From: Streptomyces hyaluromycini
Lineage (GTDB): Bacteria; Actinomycetota; Actinomycetes; Streptomycetales; Streptomycetaceae
NCBI RefSeq assembly: GCF_002217755.1
Contig: NZ_BCFL01000041.1
Coordinates: forward strand, 1-64,000
Direction: 5' to 3'
DNA length: 64,000 nucleotides
Part shown: positions 17,515-26,052 of the stretch, one piece after another
Layout of the letters: every line of letters starts with the position of its first letter
Numbering within the stretch: position 1 is the first letter of the stretch
Position numbers and translations under genes: made by a program
The notes under the pieces: model-generated
The model's database searches: none
Told to the model about the DNA's origin: nothing
The model's input: only the letters and a program-made list of their open reading frames with translations

Positions 17515-18759
17515 ATGAGCCGTTCCCTCCCGAGCCGTCGTCTGTCCGGGCTCGGCGCCGTCGCGATCGGCATCACTGCGCTCGTGGTCTTCGTCCGGCT
17601 CTGGGCGGACGGGGCCGACAGCGCGGATGCCCAGCCGGGCCGAGGATGCGTCTCCTCCGTTCCGTACGTCTCGGGCGTGGGAGGCTATGCCAGTTACCGC
17701 ATACCCGCCGTCGTCCGCACCCGCGGCGGGACCTTGCTCGCCTTCGCCGAAGGCCGGGTCGGTGGCAGGGCGGACCACGGCGACATCGACGTCGTGCTCA
17801 GGAGGTCGTGGGACGGCGGATGCACATGGGGGCGGTTACAGGTCGTCGCAGAGGGCGGGGGGAACACCCGGAGCAACCCGTCCCCGGTCGTCGATCCCCG
17901 GACCGGGAACATCGTGCTCGTCACCTCATACCACAGCGGTGACGTCACCGAAGCGCAGATTCTGCGCGGTGAGGCCACGGGCGCGCTGGGCCGGCGGGTC
18001 TTCGTGCAGACGAGCGAGGACGACGGACGCTCCTTCTCCGCCCCGCGGGAGATCACGTCGGCGGTGAAGCGGCCGGACTGGCGCTGGTACGCCACGGGGC
18101 CGGGGCACGCCGTCGCGCTGACCCGGGGTGACCACGCGGGGCGGCTGGTGGTCCCGGCGAACCACTCTTCCGGGCCGCCTCCGGGGGCGCCGGACACCGG
18201 TCAGGAGCCCAGGTACTACGGGGCGCACGCGATCTACAGCGACGACGGGGGGACGTCCTGGCACCTGGGCTTCGTCGATGACTCCTACGAGGGCGTGTAC
18301 AACGCCAACGAGTCGACGGCGGCTCAACTGCCGCACGGACGGCTGTACTTCAATGCCCGGAACCAGAAGGGCACGAGCTCGGGGAAGCGTCTGGACGCCT
18401 ACTCCAGTGACGGGGGTGCCAGCCTGGACCGCGGCTATACGGAGCAGCGTTCGCTGAACGACGTGCCCTTGGTGGAGGGGAGCGTGCTGCAACTGGCCGG
18501 GGAGAGAGGGAACCTGCTGTTCTCGGGGCCCTCTGTACCGACCGACCGTGCGGCGATGGCGTTGTGGAGCAGTACGGACGGGGGGCGGTCCTTCAGCAAG
18601 GCGCTGACCCTGTCCGCGCGGAAGGCCGGGTACTCGGACCTCGTTCAGGCCGACGGCGAGAGTGTGGGCATCCTGTACGAGACGGGTGTGCGGACGGCGT
18701 ATGAATCGATCGAGTTCCGGCGGGTTCCCCTGAGCGAGTTGCCGGCCGACGGCCAATAG
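17515..18759 (+). CDS. Secreted exo-alpha-sialidase (BNR/Asp-box neuraminidase)
   Basis: This 414-residue protein is a GH33-type sialidase that should release terminal sialic acids from host or environmental glycans. A basic start and hydrophobic segment (residues about 12-32) form a signal peptide or anchor. The catalytic domain starts with SYRIPAVV, where the Arg binds the sialate carboxylate. Five Asp-box variants follow: SWDGGCTW, SEDDGRSF, SDDGGTSW, SSDGGASL and STDGGRSF. The conserved Glu/Tyr region is probably LYETG...AYESIEF at the end. I chose the ATG at 17515. It lies just beyond the integrase remnant and may be acquired. No sialic-acid catabolic genes adjoin it. Confidence 0.9.
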   Translation: MSRSLPSRRLSGLGAVAIGITALVVFVRLWADGADSADAQPGRGCVSSVPYVSGVGGYASYRIPAVVRTRGGTLLAFAEGRVGGRADHGDIDVVLRRSWDGGCTWGRLQVVAEGGGNTRSNPSPVVDPRTGNIVLVTSYHSGDVTEAQILRGEATGALGRRVFVQTSEDDGRSFSAPREITSAVKRPDWRWYATGPGHAVALTRGDHAGRLVVPANHSSGPPPGAPDTGQEPRYYGAHAIYSDDGGTSWHLGFVDDSYEGVYNANESTAAQLPHGRLYFNARNQKGTSSGKRLDAYSSDGGASLDRGYTEQRSLNDVPLVEGSVLQLAGERGNLLFSGPSVPTDRAAMALWSSTDGGRSFSKALTLSARKAGYSDLVQADGESVGILYETGVRTAYESIEFRRVPLSELPADGQ

Positions 18760-19064
18760 AAAGGTCTTCTCGTCCGCGCTGATCACGTACTCGTACCCCG
18801 CAGCCTGCCCTGCCCGTCACCGCCCCAGCCCCCGCAATGACCGGTGCAAGAGGCCACGTGGACAGGGAAAACGCAACTTCGACATGGCCCGCAGAGGCAG
18901 CTACCTTCACCTGGTCTTCGGCGATCGCCCACGGTCGCACAGGAGTTCCTTCAGGCTGAGCCACCCGCGACGGGATGAGTCGGTCACGCCCCACGAACGC
19001 TCGCCCCCATGCGTAGGCCACCGAACCGGGTCCGCACCAGGCACCCCCAACCAGGGAGAGACGC
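18760..19064. other. 305-bp gap without a recognisable gene
   Basis: Between the sialidase and the DUF3291 gene I see no supported coding region, tRNA or strong hairpin. Short open frames on both strands lack family features. Confidence 0.5.
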
Positions 19065-19622
19065 ATGCCCCGTCTTGCGCTGTACACATTCGGCGTCCTG
19101 AAGTCACCTCTCGCCGATCCGGCACCTCTCACGCGCGAGTTCTACGACACTGGTGAGGCCGTCTACCGGAAGATCAGCCAGCACCCCGGGTACCTCGCGC
19201 GTGCTGAAGCGGCAGACGGTGACCGGGGCATGCTCTTCGAGGCGGACTGGGGTGCATGGGGAGAGTTCGCCGTACCGACCTGGTACGGCAAGGGCCGTAC
19301 GGTGGAAACCACCGCCCTGGCCGCGACCCTCTCACTCTGGACCGACCTGCGCCCCGCCCTCGACGCCGTCTACACCGGTCTGCACCGTGAGGCGCTGAAC
19401 AGGCGTTACGACTGGTTCGAGAGGACAGGACACCCGAATTACGTGCTCTGGTGGGTCTCCGACGGCGTGATACCCACCTGGCAGGACGGGGTTTCCAGGC
19501 TGGAACACCTCCACGACCACGGCTCCGCGCCGCACGCCTTCACCTTCCACCACTCGTACGCCCCCGAGGGAACTCCGACCAGGATCAAAGGCATCGGGCC
19601 GAAGAGCGACCAGGTTCCCTGA
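19065..19622 (+). CDS. DUF3291-domain protein
   Basis: This 185-residue protein resembles DUF3291, a dimeric alpha/beta-barrel relative. It starts LALYTFGVLKSPLADP, has a central FEADWGAWGEFAVPTWY, and ends with VLWWVSDGVIPTWQDGVSR and EHLHDHGSAPHAFTF, which match the conserved C-terminal block of that family. The fold is shared with small monooxygenases and heme- or ligand-binding proteins, but no activity is established. A CAGGGAGAG ribosome site precedes the ATG. No partner gene is evident. Confidence 0.7.
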   Translation: MPRLALYTFGVLKSPLADPAPLTREFYDTGEAVYRKISQHPGYLARAEAADGDRGMLFEADWGAWGEFAVPTWYGKGRTVETTALAATLSLWTDLRPALDAVYTGLHREALNRRYDWFERTGHPNYVLWWVSDGVIPTWQDGVSRLEHLHDHGSAPHAFTFHHSYAPEGTPTRIKGIGPKSDQVP

Positions 19623-19629
19623 CCGGGAA

Positions 19630-19885
19630 GCCTGGAGCACCAAGACGCCATCCTGCCCACCAGCACGCGTCGCGTGCTTGGCGCGGGGGGCGCCGGTCGC
19701 CGGGCAGACCGTGCAGGCCGGCGCGCTGCGTCAGCAACTCCACGGCGCCGCGGCTGACATGGATGCCCCAGGCCCAGACGGGGCTCGGCGTGCACCCGGC
19801 GGGAACCGTAGGTGCCGCGGGAGGCGGCGTGGATGCCCACGATGGCCTCGGTCAGCCAGGCGTTGCCTGGACCAGGCGCTTCGAC
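19630..19885 (-). pseudogene. IS3-family transposase (orfB) remnant
   Basis: On the minus strand, one frame reads TEAIVGIHAASRGTYGSRRV then HAEPRLGLG, the conserved start of the IS3-family OrfB (helical region before the DDE core). The neighbouring frame continues with IHVSRGAVELLTQRAGLHGL then PGDRRPPR, and further on KHAT, again as in OrfB. At least one frameshift separates them, and the catalytic DDE region and both ends of the element are gone. The 379-bp gap 19623-20001 holds nothing else recognisable. Confidence 0.7.
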
Positions 19886-20001
19886 GGCGGACGGTCCCTA
19901 CGGGTGCAATACCCGGACTCTGAACATTGTTCAGGTGTCCGCCGAGTCCGGGGAGGGGTGGGCGGCCTGTGCGTCGTCCGTACCCGGGCCGCCCGACGCG
20001 G

Positions 20002-21051
20002 TCAGCTGAAGAACGGGTCGTCCACGAGGTGAACCCAGCCGCCGTCAGGCTGGCGGCGGAGGATCTCGGTGGTGGTGGAGACCACCGGCTCCGGTCCGAC
20101 CCCGGTGAGGGTGGCGATGTTCGACACCAGGGCTACGTCGTCGGCCTGTCGGATCTCGCGCGGTTCGAGCCTGAGGCGGGCACCGCTGTCGACCATCTGC
20201 TGCATGGCTGTGCGGATGGCGTCCGTGCCCACCAGGTGGGTTCCGGGAGTGGGGACGAAGTGGGCGTTCGGCTCGTAGAGCGACACCAGACCCTCGACGT
20301 CACCGGCCTCCAGGTACTCCATGAACAAGGTCCCCACCTGCTGGGGCGTCTCGGCACGGCGCCGGGCGGTGACGCCGACCGGCTTGTCGCCCCAGCCGGC
20401 CGCGTCGATCAGGTCGTACCAGGTGGGGTAGGCGCCGTAGGGCAGGTGGCGGCGCAGCAGGTCGCCGATGAAGGTCGTCGGGGATGCCTTGTGGGGCTTG
20501 GCCACGGCCTGGGTGATGATGAGGTCACTGAACCCGTGGGCCAGGTTCTGACGCGGCAGCAGGGCGTGCACTTCGTCGGCGAGGCCGGCCGGAAGGCTCT
20601 CGCGCTGGATTCCGAGGATGTCGGTGGCGATACCCAAGTGGGCCAGCGCCACCTCCGTGCCCTTGCGCGGGGCGATGCCTTCCGTGGTGTGCAGAGCGAT
20701 GGCGTCCCAGGCGACGGCGATACGGTCTTCCTCGACACCGTGCTCGCGCAGGAATGCCGCTGCGATGTCGGCGCCTTCGACTTCGAAACGCTCATCGCCG
20801 TTGCTGCCCTCCTCGCTCAGTCCCAGGTCGTGCAGGACGCAGCTGACGAACAGCAGTTCGTCGTCGTAGTCGGTACCGGCGCGCAGACCCTTGTTCTGGG
20901 CGTGGGCGCGGGCGAAGACGTAGCTGCGGACGCAGTGATCGTGAATGAAGGCAGGCGTGGCCTGTGCCGCGAAGGCGAATGTCTCCCGGGTGAGGCTCGT
21001 GTCGGGAAGGTCGAGCTGCTCGAAGACGGACAGGTGTGCGTCGGTGGTCAT
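20002..21051 (-). CDS. HD-domain protein (cyanamide hydratase-like) fused to a SnoaL-like domain
   Basis: This 349-residue two-domain protein has an N-terminal HD hydrolase domain (about 25-215) of the cyanamide-hydratase-related type: HDHCVRSYVFA gives the first His, FVSCVLHDLGLSEEG the HD pair and AIALHTTEGI the distal His. A C-terminal SnoaL/NTF2-like domain (about 235-349) starts QVGTLFMEYLEAGDVEGLVS. Fungal members hydrate cyanamide to urea; whether this one does is unknown. A single-domain paralogue is encoded at 24022-24693. I chose the ATG at 21051; the frame runs further but crosses non-coding and remnant DNA. A hydrolase fragment overlaps its start. Confidence 0.82.
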   Translation of the reverse strand: MTTDAHLSVFEQLDLPDTSLTRETFAFAAQATPAFIHDHCVRSYVFARAHAQNKGLRAGTDYDDELLFVSCVLHDLGLSEEGSNGDERFEVEGADIAAAFLREHGVEEDRIAVAWDAIALHTTEGIAPRKGTEVALAHLGIATDILGIQRESLPAGLADEVHALLPRQNLAHGFSDLIITQAVAKPHKASPTTFIGDLLRRHLPYGAYPTWYDLIDAAGWGDKPVGVTARRRAETPQQVGTLFMEYLEAGDVEGLVSLYEPNAHFVPTPGTHLVGTDAIRTAMQQMVDSGARLRLEPREIRQADDVALVSNIATLTGVGPEPVVSTTTEILRRQPDGGWVHLVDDPFFS

Positions 21052-21290
21052 GATGTGTCTCCTTCTTTTGGGCCCCGGTCCGGGGCGGATCGGCACAGGG
21101 ATGTGCGGTTGGAGTGCTGCGCTGACAGCTGGGCGAGGAACGCGTTGATGTGCGCGGCCACCTGGTCGGGCACCTTGAGGGGCGAGAGGTGGCCGGTGTC
21201 CTTGAGGACGGTCAGCGTGGCGGTCGGGATCAGCGGCAGCAGGTGGTCGGCGAGCACGGGAGCGGCCCACCACGTTCTGCGAAGTCATTG
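21048..21290 (-). pseudogene. Alpha/beta hydrolase C-terminal remnant
   Basis: Only the last part of an alpha/beta hydrolase survives: LADHLLPLIPTATLTVLKDT, then GHLSPLKVPDQVAAHINAFL, where the His of GHLSPL corresponds to the catalytic histidine. The nucleophile and acid regions are absent. Its stop overlaps the start of the HD gene by four bases (ATGA), so an intact hydrolase-HD operon probably once existed. Confidence 0.7.
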
Positions 21291-21562
21291 CCGGCTCCTC
21301 GTCCGCGGCCGGGGCTCTCGGACCACTCCACCGGTGTGTGGAGGCGGCTGCTCCGCGCTCGCTCTTCGATCCTGCTCCGGAACATCCCTTCCAGGCCACG
21401 GCTCATCTGCCAGCATCCGCATCTTTTGGGCCAGGCCGTGCAGATGAGCCCTTGCTTTCCGGTCACGCGACCAGCAGCCTGATCAGGGAATTTACCCAGA
21501 GAACATTCCTGGGTCGGGCCACAGAGGTTCCCTGGCCCTCCCCGCGACATTGGTATCGGACG

Positions 21563-21568
21563 TAATAT
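21563..21568 (+). promoter_or_regulatory. -10 box of the first GlxA-type regulator
   Basis: TAATAT, seven bases before the ATG at 21576, is a strong -10 match in GC-rich DNA and implies a leaderless transcript. No clear -35 is seen. Confidence 0.4.
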
Positions 21569-21575
21569 TGCGGCC

Positions 21576-22523
21576 ATGAAGAAGCACCGCGTCATGGTCC
21601 TGGCGGTCGACGGCGTGCTGCCCATGGATCTGGGGATCCCCACGCAGATCTTCAACGCCCGTCCGAACACGCCCTACGAGCTCACCGTGTGCGGCGACAC
21701 CGAGGAGACCGTGACCACGAGCGCCGGCTTCACCCTCGGACTGACCGCGGGTCTCGAGGCGCTCGCCGAAGCGGACACGATCATCGTCCCGGGCTTCGAG
21801 GACTTCCGGCGCCCTCCGCGCCCACGGGTGAGGGCCGCTCTCAAGCTCGCCGGCCGTGCCGGGATACGCATCGCTTCCATCTGCACCGGCGCCTTCGCCG
21901 TCGCCTCGGCCGGACTGCTCGACGGCCGCATCGTCACCACCCACTGGGCCAAGGCGGATGACCTCGAAGAGCTCTACCCCCGGCTGCGCGTCGACCGCAA
22001 CGTCCTCTACATCGACAACGACACCATCCTGACCTCCGCGGGCTTCACGGCCGGCATCGACCTGTGTCTGCACCTGGTCCGCAAAGACCTCGGCGCAGCC
22101 GTCGCGAACGACATCGCCAGGGACATCGTCGCCGCGCCACACCGTGACGGCGGACAGGCCCAGTACATCAACAGGACCCTCCCCACCCCCCAGGCCACCA
22201 CGCTCGCCGACACCCGTGAATGGGCCCTGCTCCACCTCGAAGAAGATCTCACCATCCCCCACCTCGCCGACCATGCCGGCGTCTCCCCGCGCACCCTGAC
22301 CCGCCTGTGGCGCCAGGAAACCGGCGTCAGCCCCCACCAATGGCTCCTGACCGCCCGCATCAACCGTGCGCGAGAACTCCTGGAGGCCACCGACCTCCAG
22401 GTGGAGCAGATCGCCGTCCGGTGCGGCCTCGGCAGCGGCGCCAACATGCGCGCCCGCTTCCGTGACACCGTCGGCAATACCCCCACGGCCTATCGCCGCA
22501 CCTTCCAGCACCAGGCCGCTTGA
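21576..22523 (+). CDS. GlxA-type regulator (DJ-1/PfpI domain plus AraC HTH)
   Basis: This 315-residue protein has an N-terminal DJ-1/PfpI amidotransferase-like domain (about 1-170, with ICTGAFAVASAGLLDG carrying the nucleophile-elbow cysteine) and a C-terminal double AraC helix-turn-helix (about 215-310, HAGVSPRTLTRLWRQETGVS and QIAVRCGLGSGANMRARFRD). GlxA-type proteins are transcription regulators, not enzymes. It is divergent from the hydrolase-remnant/HD gene pair, so that operon is its likely target. A second GlxA-type regulator is encoded convergently 110 bp downstream. Confidence 0.9.
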   Translation: MKKHRVMVLAVDGVLPMDLGIPTQIFNARPNTPYELTVCGDTEETVTTSAGFTLGLTAGLEALAEADTIIVPGFEDFRRPPRPRVRAALKLAGRAGIRIASICTGAFAVASAGLLDGRIVTTHWAKADDLEELYPRLRVDRNVLYIDNDTILTSAGFTAGIDLCLHLVRKDLGAAVANDIARDIVAAPHRDGGQAQYINRTLPTPQATTLADTREWALLHLEEDLTIPHLADHAGVSPRTLTRLWRQETGVSPHQWLLTARINRARELLEATDLQVEQIAVRCGLGSGANMRARFRDTVGNTPTAYRRTFQHQAA

Positions 22524-22632
22524 CGGCGAAGGCCGGACTACGCGCTCACGCAGTCCGTCGACCCAGGCGCGCGTCCGCCCCGGCAGTGTCCAGGGCAGGA
22601 AGACCGCCCCACGGCAGGGCGTCGAGAAAGCA

Positions 22633-23598
22633 TCAGGCGGCGAAGGTGCGGCGGTAGTTCGATGGGCTGGTCCTGGTCATCGCGGTGAAGTGGATGCGCA
22701 GTGACTCCGCGGAGCCGAAGCCGCAACGGTGGGCGATGTCGTCGATGCCGAGGCGGGTGGTCTCGAGGAGTTCGCGGGCGCGGGCTACACGTTGCACGGC
22801 CACCCAGTTCATGACGCTCGTTCCGGTCACGGCCCGGAATCTGCGGCGCAGGGTTCGTGTGCTCATGTGGCTGTACCGGCTGACCGACTCCAGGGAGAGC
22901 GGCTCGTCGAGGTGTTCCAGGATCCAGGTGGTCACGTCGGTGATCTCCGAGTCGCCGCCGGGCGGGACGTGCTCGATGAACTGGGCCTGTCCTCCTTCGC
23001 GGTGGGGCGGACTGACCAGGAAGCGGGCCATCGTGTTCGCGGCGGCCTGACCATGGTCGAGCCGCAGGAGATGCAGGCACAGGTCGGTTCCGGCGAGGAC
23101 ACCCGCGGAGGTGAAGACGCCGGTGTCCTCGACGTAGAGCTCCGCTTCGCGGACCTGGACCGACGGGTGGCGGTCTCGCAGCAGGCCGGCCCAGCGCCAG
23201 TGGGTGGTGGCGCTGCGGCCGTCGAGAATCCCGGCCGCCGCCAGGGCGAAGGCGCCCGTGCAGATCGACACCATCCGGCTGCCCCGGTCGTACGCGTCAC
23301 GCAGCCGTTCGACCAGCTCGGCGTCCGGGGACCCGGTGGGGTCCTGCACTCCGGCGACGATCACGGTGTCCGCCGTGTCCAGCCGGTCGAGCGGCTCGAC
23401 CTCGCGGGGCACCAGCGAGTCTTCCGCGGGAACCGCACTCACCAGGGTCAGCTCGTAGGGGGCGCCGCCGGGCCAGCAGGCGGTCACCCAGTCCGGCCAG
23501 CGGCCGAACACCTGCTGGGGAACGGCCACGTCCAACAGGACGTAGCCCGGCTGCACCACCACTGCCACCTTGGCCGGATCCTTGGGATTAATGTCCAT
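22633..23598 (-). CDS. GlxA-type regulator (DJ-1/PfpI domain plus AraC HTH)
   Basis: This 321-residue regulator has the same layout as the one at 21576-22523: a DJ-1/PfpI domain (about 10-185, SICTGAFALAAAGILDG) and a C-terminal AraC HTH pair (about 225-318, YSHMSTRTLRRRFRAVTGTS and DIAHRCGFGSAESLRIHFTA). It is divergent from the DUF6616-HD operon with a 79-bp gap, so that operon is the likely target. A TACGAT -10-like box six bases before the ATG suggests a leaderless mRNA. Two HD genes each facing a GlxA-type regulator look like an ancient duplication of one unit. Confidence 0.9.
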   Translation of the reverse strand: MDINPKDPAKVAVVVQPGYVLLDVAVPQQVFGRWPDWVTACWPGGAPYELTLVSAVPAEDSLVPREVEPLDRLDTADTVIVAGVQDPTGSPDAELVERLRDAYDRGSRMVSICTGAFALAAAGILDGRSATTHWRWAGLLRDRHPSVQVREAELYVEDTGVFTSAGVLAGTDLCLHLLRLDHGQAAANTMARFLVSPPHREGGQAQFIEHVPPGGDSEITDVTTWILEHLDEPLSLESVSRYSHMSTRTLRRRFRAVTGTSVMNWVAVQRVARARELLETTRLGIDDIAHRCGFGSAESLRIHFTAMTRTSPSNYRRTFAA

Positions 23599-23677
23599 CT
23601 GGCCATCGTATCGGTGACCTCGGTCTTCCTAGGCTGGTCGCATCACGCCGATCGCGATTAGTGAGGAGATGTGCGAC

Positions 23678-24025
23678 ATGTACGTAGTCGTCGAGACGTG
23701 GACACCGAAGCCCGCGTTCTTCGCCGCCGACGAGAAGGCGCGCAACGACCTGTTCACGGGGATTCAGGAAGCCATGAAGCAGCTCGCGGACATCGGATTC
23801 GTGACGCTCGGCTGGGGCAGGGTGGAACCGGCCGCGCATTCCGCGTCCTATGAGTGGTTCGCGGTCTGGCAGGCCCCTTCGAGGGAAGTGGCCGACGTGT
23901 TCCTGAACGGTGTCCAGAGCTCCGGCTGGTACACCTACTTCGAGCAGACCAACGTCGTGGGCGAGCTGCGGCCGGCCGATGCGGTCATTGCCGAGCACCT
24001 GGCACTGGAGGCCGAGGCCAAGTGA
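23678..24025 (+). CDS. DUF6616-like small protein
   Basis: This 115-residue protein starts MYVVVETWTPKPAFF and resembles DUF6616 (dimeric ferredoxin-like fold). The central FVTLGWGRVEP, YEWFAVWQAP and SGWYTYFEQTNVVGEL are conserved-looking. I chose the ATG at 23678, nine bases after GAGGAG; an ATG at 23669 is too close to it. Its stop overlaps the GTG of the HD gene (GTGA), so both are co-translated. The fold suggests binding of a small substrate, perhaps that of the HD enzyme (inference). Confidence 0.72.
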   Translation: MYVVVETWTPKPAFFAADEKARNDLFTGIQEAMKQLADIGFVTLGWGRVEPAAHSASYEWFAVWQAPSREVADVFLNGVQSSGWYTYFEQTNVVGELRPADAVIAEHLALEAEAK

Positions 24026-24693
24026 ACTCGCTCAAGCCGCTCGACAATCTGCCGGACGCCATCGGAGGGTGGCCGCGTACGGCGGCCACGGAGGCCGCCG
24101 TCGCCCTCGCCGCCGAGCACTCCCCGCAGTGGCTGCTCAACCACACTGTCCGCAGCTACTTCTACGCTCGCAGTATCGCCACCGCCAGGAACCTCGTCGC
24201 CGGGGCGGACTACGACGACGAGACACTCTTTCTCGCCACAGTGCTGCACGACATCGGTCTGACCGACGAGGGGCAGGGCCCGAACCGGTTCGAGGTGGAC
24301 GGTGCGTTCCGGGCCGCTCGATTCGCCCGGGAGCACGGACTGTCCGATGCCGCCGCCGACCAGATCTGGGACGCGGTGGCGCTGCACACCTCGCCGGGGA
24401 TCGCGCCCCACAAACATGTGGTCGGCGCGCTCGCGCATTTCGGCATCGGTGCCGACATGTTCGCCTTCGGTGTCGAGGAAGTGGACCGGGCGGTACTGGA
24501 CGCGGCACACGAGGCGTTTCCCTATCTGGATCTGCGGAACAACATCCACGCGCAGCTGGTCCACCAGATCGACGAACAGCCGTCGAAGTGGGCACCCGTG
24601 TCGTTCGTCGACATCGTGTACCGCAAGCACCGGCCGGACAACCCGTTCCCCGGACTGGACGACCTGATCGCCGCCCCGGTACGCCCGGAGTAA
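24022..24693 (+). CDS. HD-domain protein, cyanamide hydratase-like
   Basis: This 223-residue HD-superfamily hydrolase has LLNHTVRSYFYARS (first His), FLATVLHDIGLTDEG (HD pair), FEVDGAFRAARFAREHGL and WDAVALHTSPGIAPH (distal His). This order and spacing fit the cyanamide-hydratase-like group, whose characterised fungal members convert cyanamide to urea. It is the single-domain counterpart of the HD-SnoaL protein at 20002-21051. The GTG start overlaps the DUF6616 stop. A perfect 14-bp hairpin follows at 24765. The activity is inferred only from family. Confidence 0.82.
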   Translation: MNSLKPLDNLPDAIGGWPRTAATEAAVALAAEHSPQWLLNHTVRSYFYARSIATARNLVAGADYDDETLFLATVLHDIGLTDEGQGPNRFEVDGAFRAARFAREHGLSDAAADQIWDAVALHTSPGIAPHKHVVGALAHFGIGADMFAFGVEEVDRAVLDAAHEAFPYLDLRNNIHAQLVHQIDEQPSKWAPVSFVDIVYRKHRPDNPFPGLDDLIAAPVRPE

Positions 24694-24764
24694 CGACATC
24701 TCGCGGTGGCTGCGGTCGCGGATACCGTGGCCGTTTACCGGCGGGCAGCTGTGACGAAGAAGAT

Positions 24765-24797
24765 GCGGAGCCGGGCACCCCGTGTGCCCGGCTCCGC
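24765..24797 (+). terminator. Terminator of the DUF6616-HD operon
   Basis: A perfect 14-bp stem, GCGGAGCCGGGCAC (24765-24778) with its complement at 24784-24797 and a five-base loop, 71 bp after the HD stop. Confidence 0.7.
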
Positions 24798-24908
24798 GCC
24801 TGTGTCGACATGGCATCGCGTCCCGGGCCATTGAGAGTTGGCATCCCGGCCTCAAGGCGCAGGAAGCTCGTCGCCGGTGTGGTCAGCCGCAACTGCGATC
24901 ATTGGCGG

Positions 24909-25805
24909 ATGGCTGGTATGGGAAGCCCGGATGTTGTCGACGTCAGCTATGACAACCCGGATCAGCCCCGGCTGGGGCTGGAGGTTCTGTCCTTCGCGAC
25001 GCTGCGTGAGCGGCTGCTGCCGTCTGTCGCGGCGGCGCCCAGTCGTCCGGACTTCCATCAGCTGACCCTGGTCACCCGCGGCGAGGGTACCGCGTTGATC
25101 GACTTTGTGGACTACCCGTGCGCTCCGGGGACTCTGCTGCATTTGCGGCCTGGTCAGGTGCAGCGTTTCCCCGCGGATCCTCAGGGGAGCATGGCGGATC
25201 TCGATGCGACCTTGGTGGTGTTCACGCCTGCCTTTCCGCCGCCGGTGCCTGCCACCTCGGCCGTCATCGACGAGGGGCTCAGTCCTGCCGCTTTCTCACT
25301 GTCCGCGGTGGAGTACCGGGCCGTGTCGGTGGCGGTGGCCGAGATAGCGGCGGAATACGCCACGCTGGCCGGGCAGGACGCCTCGCAGGCGGAACTCACT
25401 GTGGAGCTGCTGCGGCAGCTTCTTGCTGCGCTGCTGGTACGCATGGCCCGGCTGCCGCATCCGGGTGAATGGAGTCCTGCGGCGGGGGGCGAGGTGTTCC
25501 GGGTCTTCCGTGGCGAGCTGGAACGCGCGTTCACTACGAGGCGCCGTGCTGCCGAGTATGCCGCGCACCTCGGTTACTCGCCGCGGACGCTTACGCGGGC
25601 CTGTCTGGCCGCTACGGGCCGTACCGCGAAGGATCTCATCGACGACCGTGTGGCCCTGGAGGCCAAGCGGCTGCTGGTGCATACCGGCCTTCCTGTCGCG
25701 TCCGTCGGGCGCATGCTGGGCTTCACGGAGCCCACCAACTTCGGGAAGTTCTTCGAGCGGACGGTGGGTGCCACTCCCGGGGCGTTCCGCGCCACGCAGC
25801 GCTGA
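24909..25805 (+). CDS. AraC-family transcriptional regulator
   Basis: This 298-residue protein has an N-terminal AraC ligand-binding-like domain (about 15-150, with PDFHQLTLVTRGEGTALIDF and LLHLRPGQVQRF) and a C-terminal HTH pair (about 205-298, YAAHLGYSPRTLTRACLAAT and SVGRMLGFTEPTNFGKFFER). GATCAT at 24897-24902, six bases before the ATG at 24909, fits a leaderless start. A close relative is encoded at 32394-33347. The hydrolase-NTF2 genes downstream on the same strand are candidate targets. Confidence 0.87.
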   Translation: MAGMGSPDVVDVSYDNPDQPRLGLEVLSFATLRERLLPSVAAAPSRPDFHQLTLVTRGEGTALIDFVDYPCAPGTLLHLRPGQVQRFPADPQGSMADLDATLVVFTPAFPPPVPATSAVIDEGLSPAAFSLSAVEYRAVSVAVAEIAAEYATLAGQDASQAELTVELLRQLLAALLVRMARLPHPGEWSPAAGGEVFRVFRGELERAFTTRRRAAEYAAHLGYSPRTLTRACLAATGRTAKDLIDDRVALEAKRLLVHTGLPVASVGRMLGFTEPTNFGKFFERTVGATPGAFRATQR

Positions 25806-26052
25806 CAGCCCCGGCCGCTCGGACAGCCAGAGACAGCTGGACCGTGGAGCGGAGACTGCGCCGAGCCCGGGCTCTTTGAGGCGCACGCCTTGAGCGGATC
25901 GGCGAGTCCATTTCCGACCATGGCACGTCGCTTGCACACCTCGCCTGCGCAGCGCGCATCGCGCATTGTTTAAGCACGCAGTCAGCGCGTTATCCGCTTC
26001 CGGTCGAGTCTCTGACTGCCTGGTGAGGCCGGGAGGAAGGGAGAAAACAACC

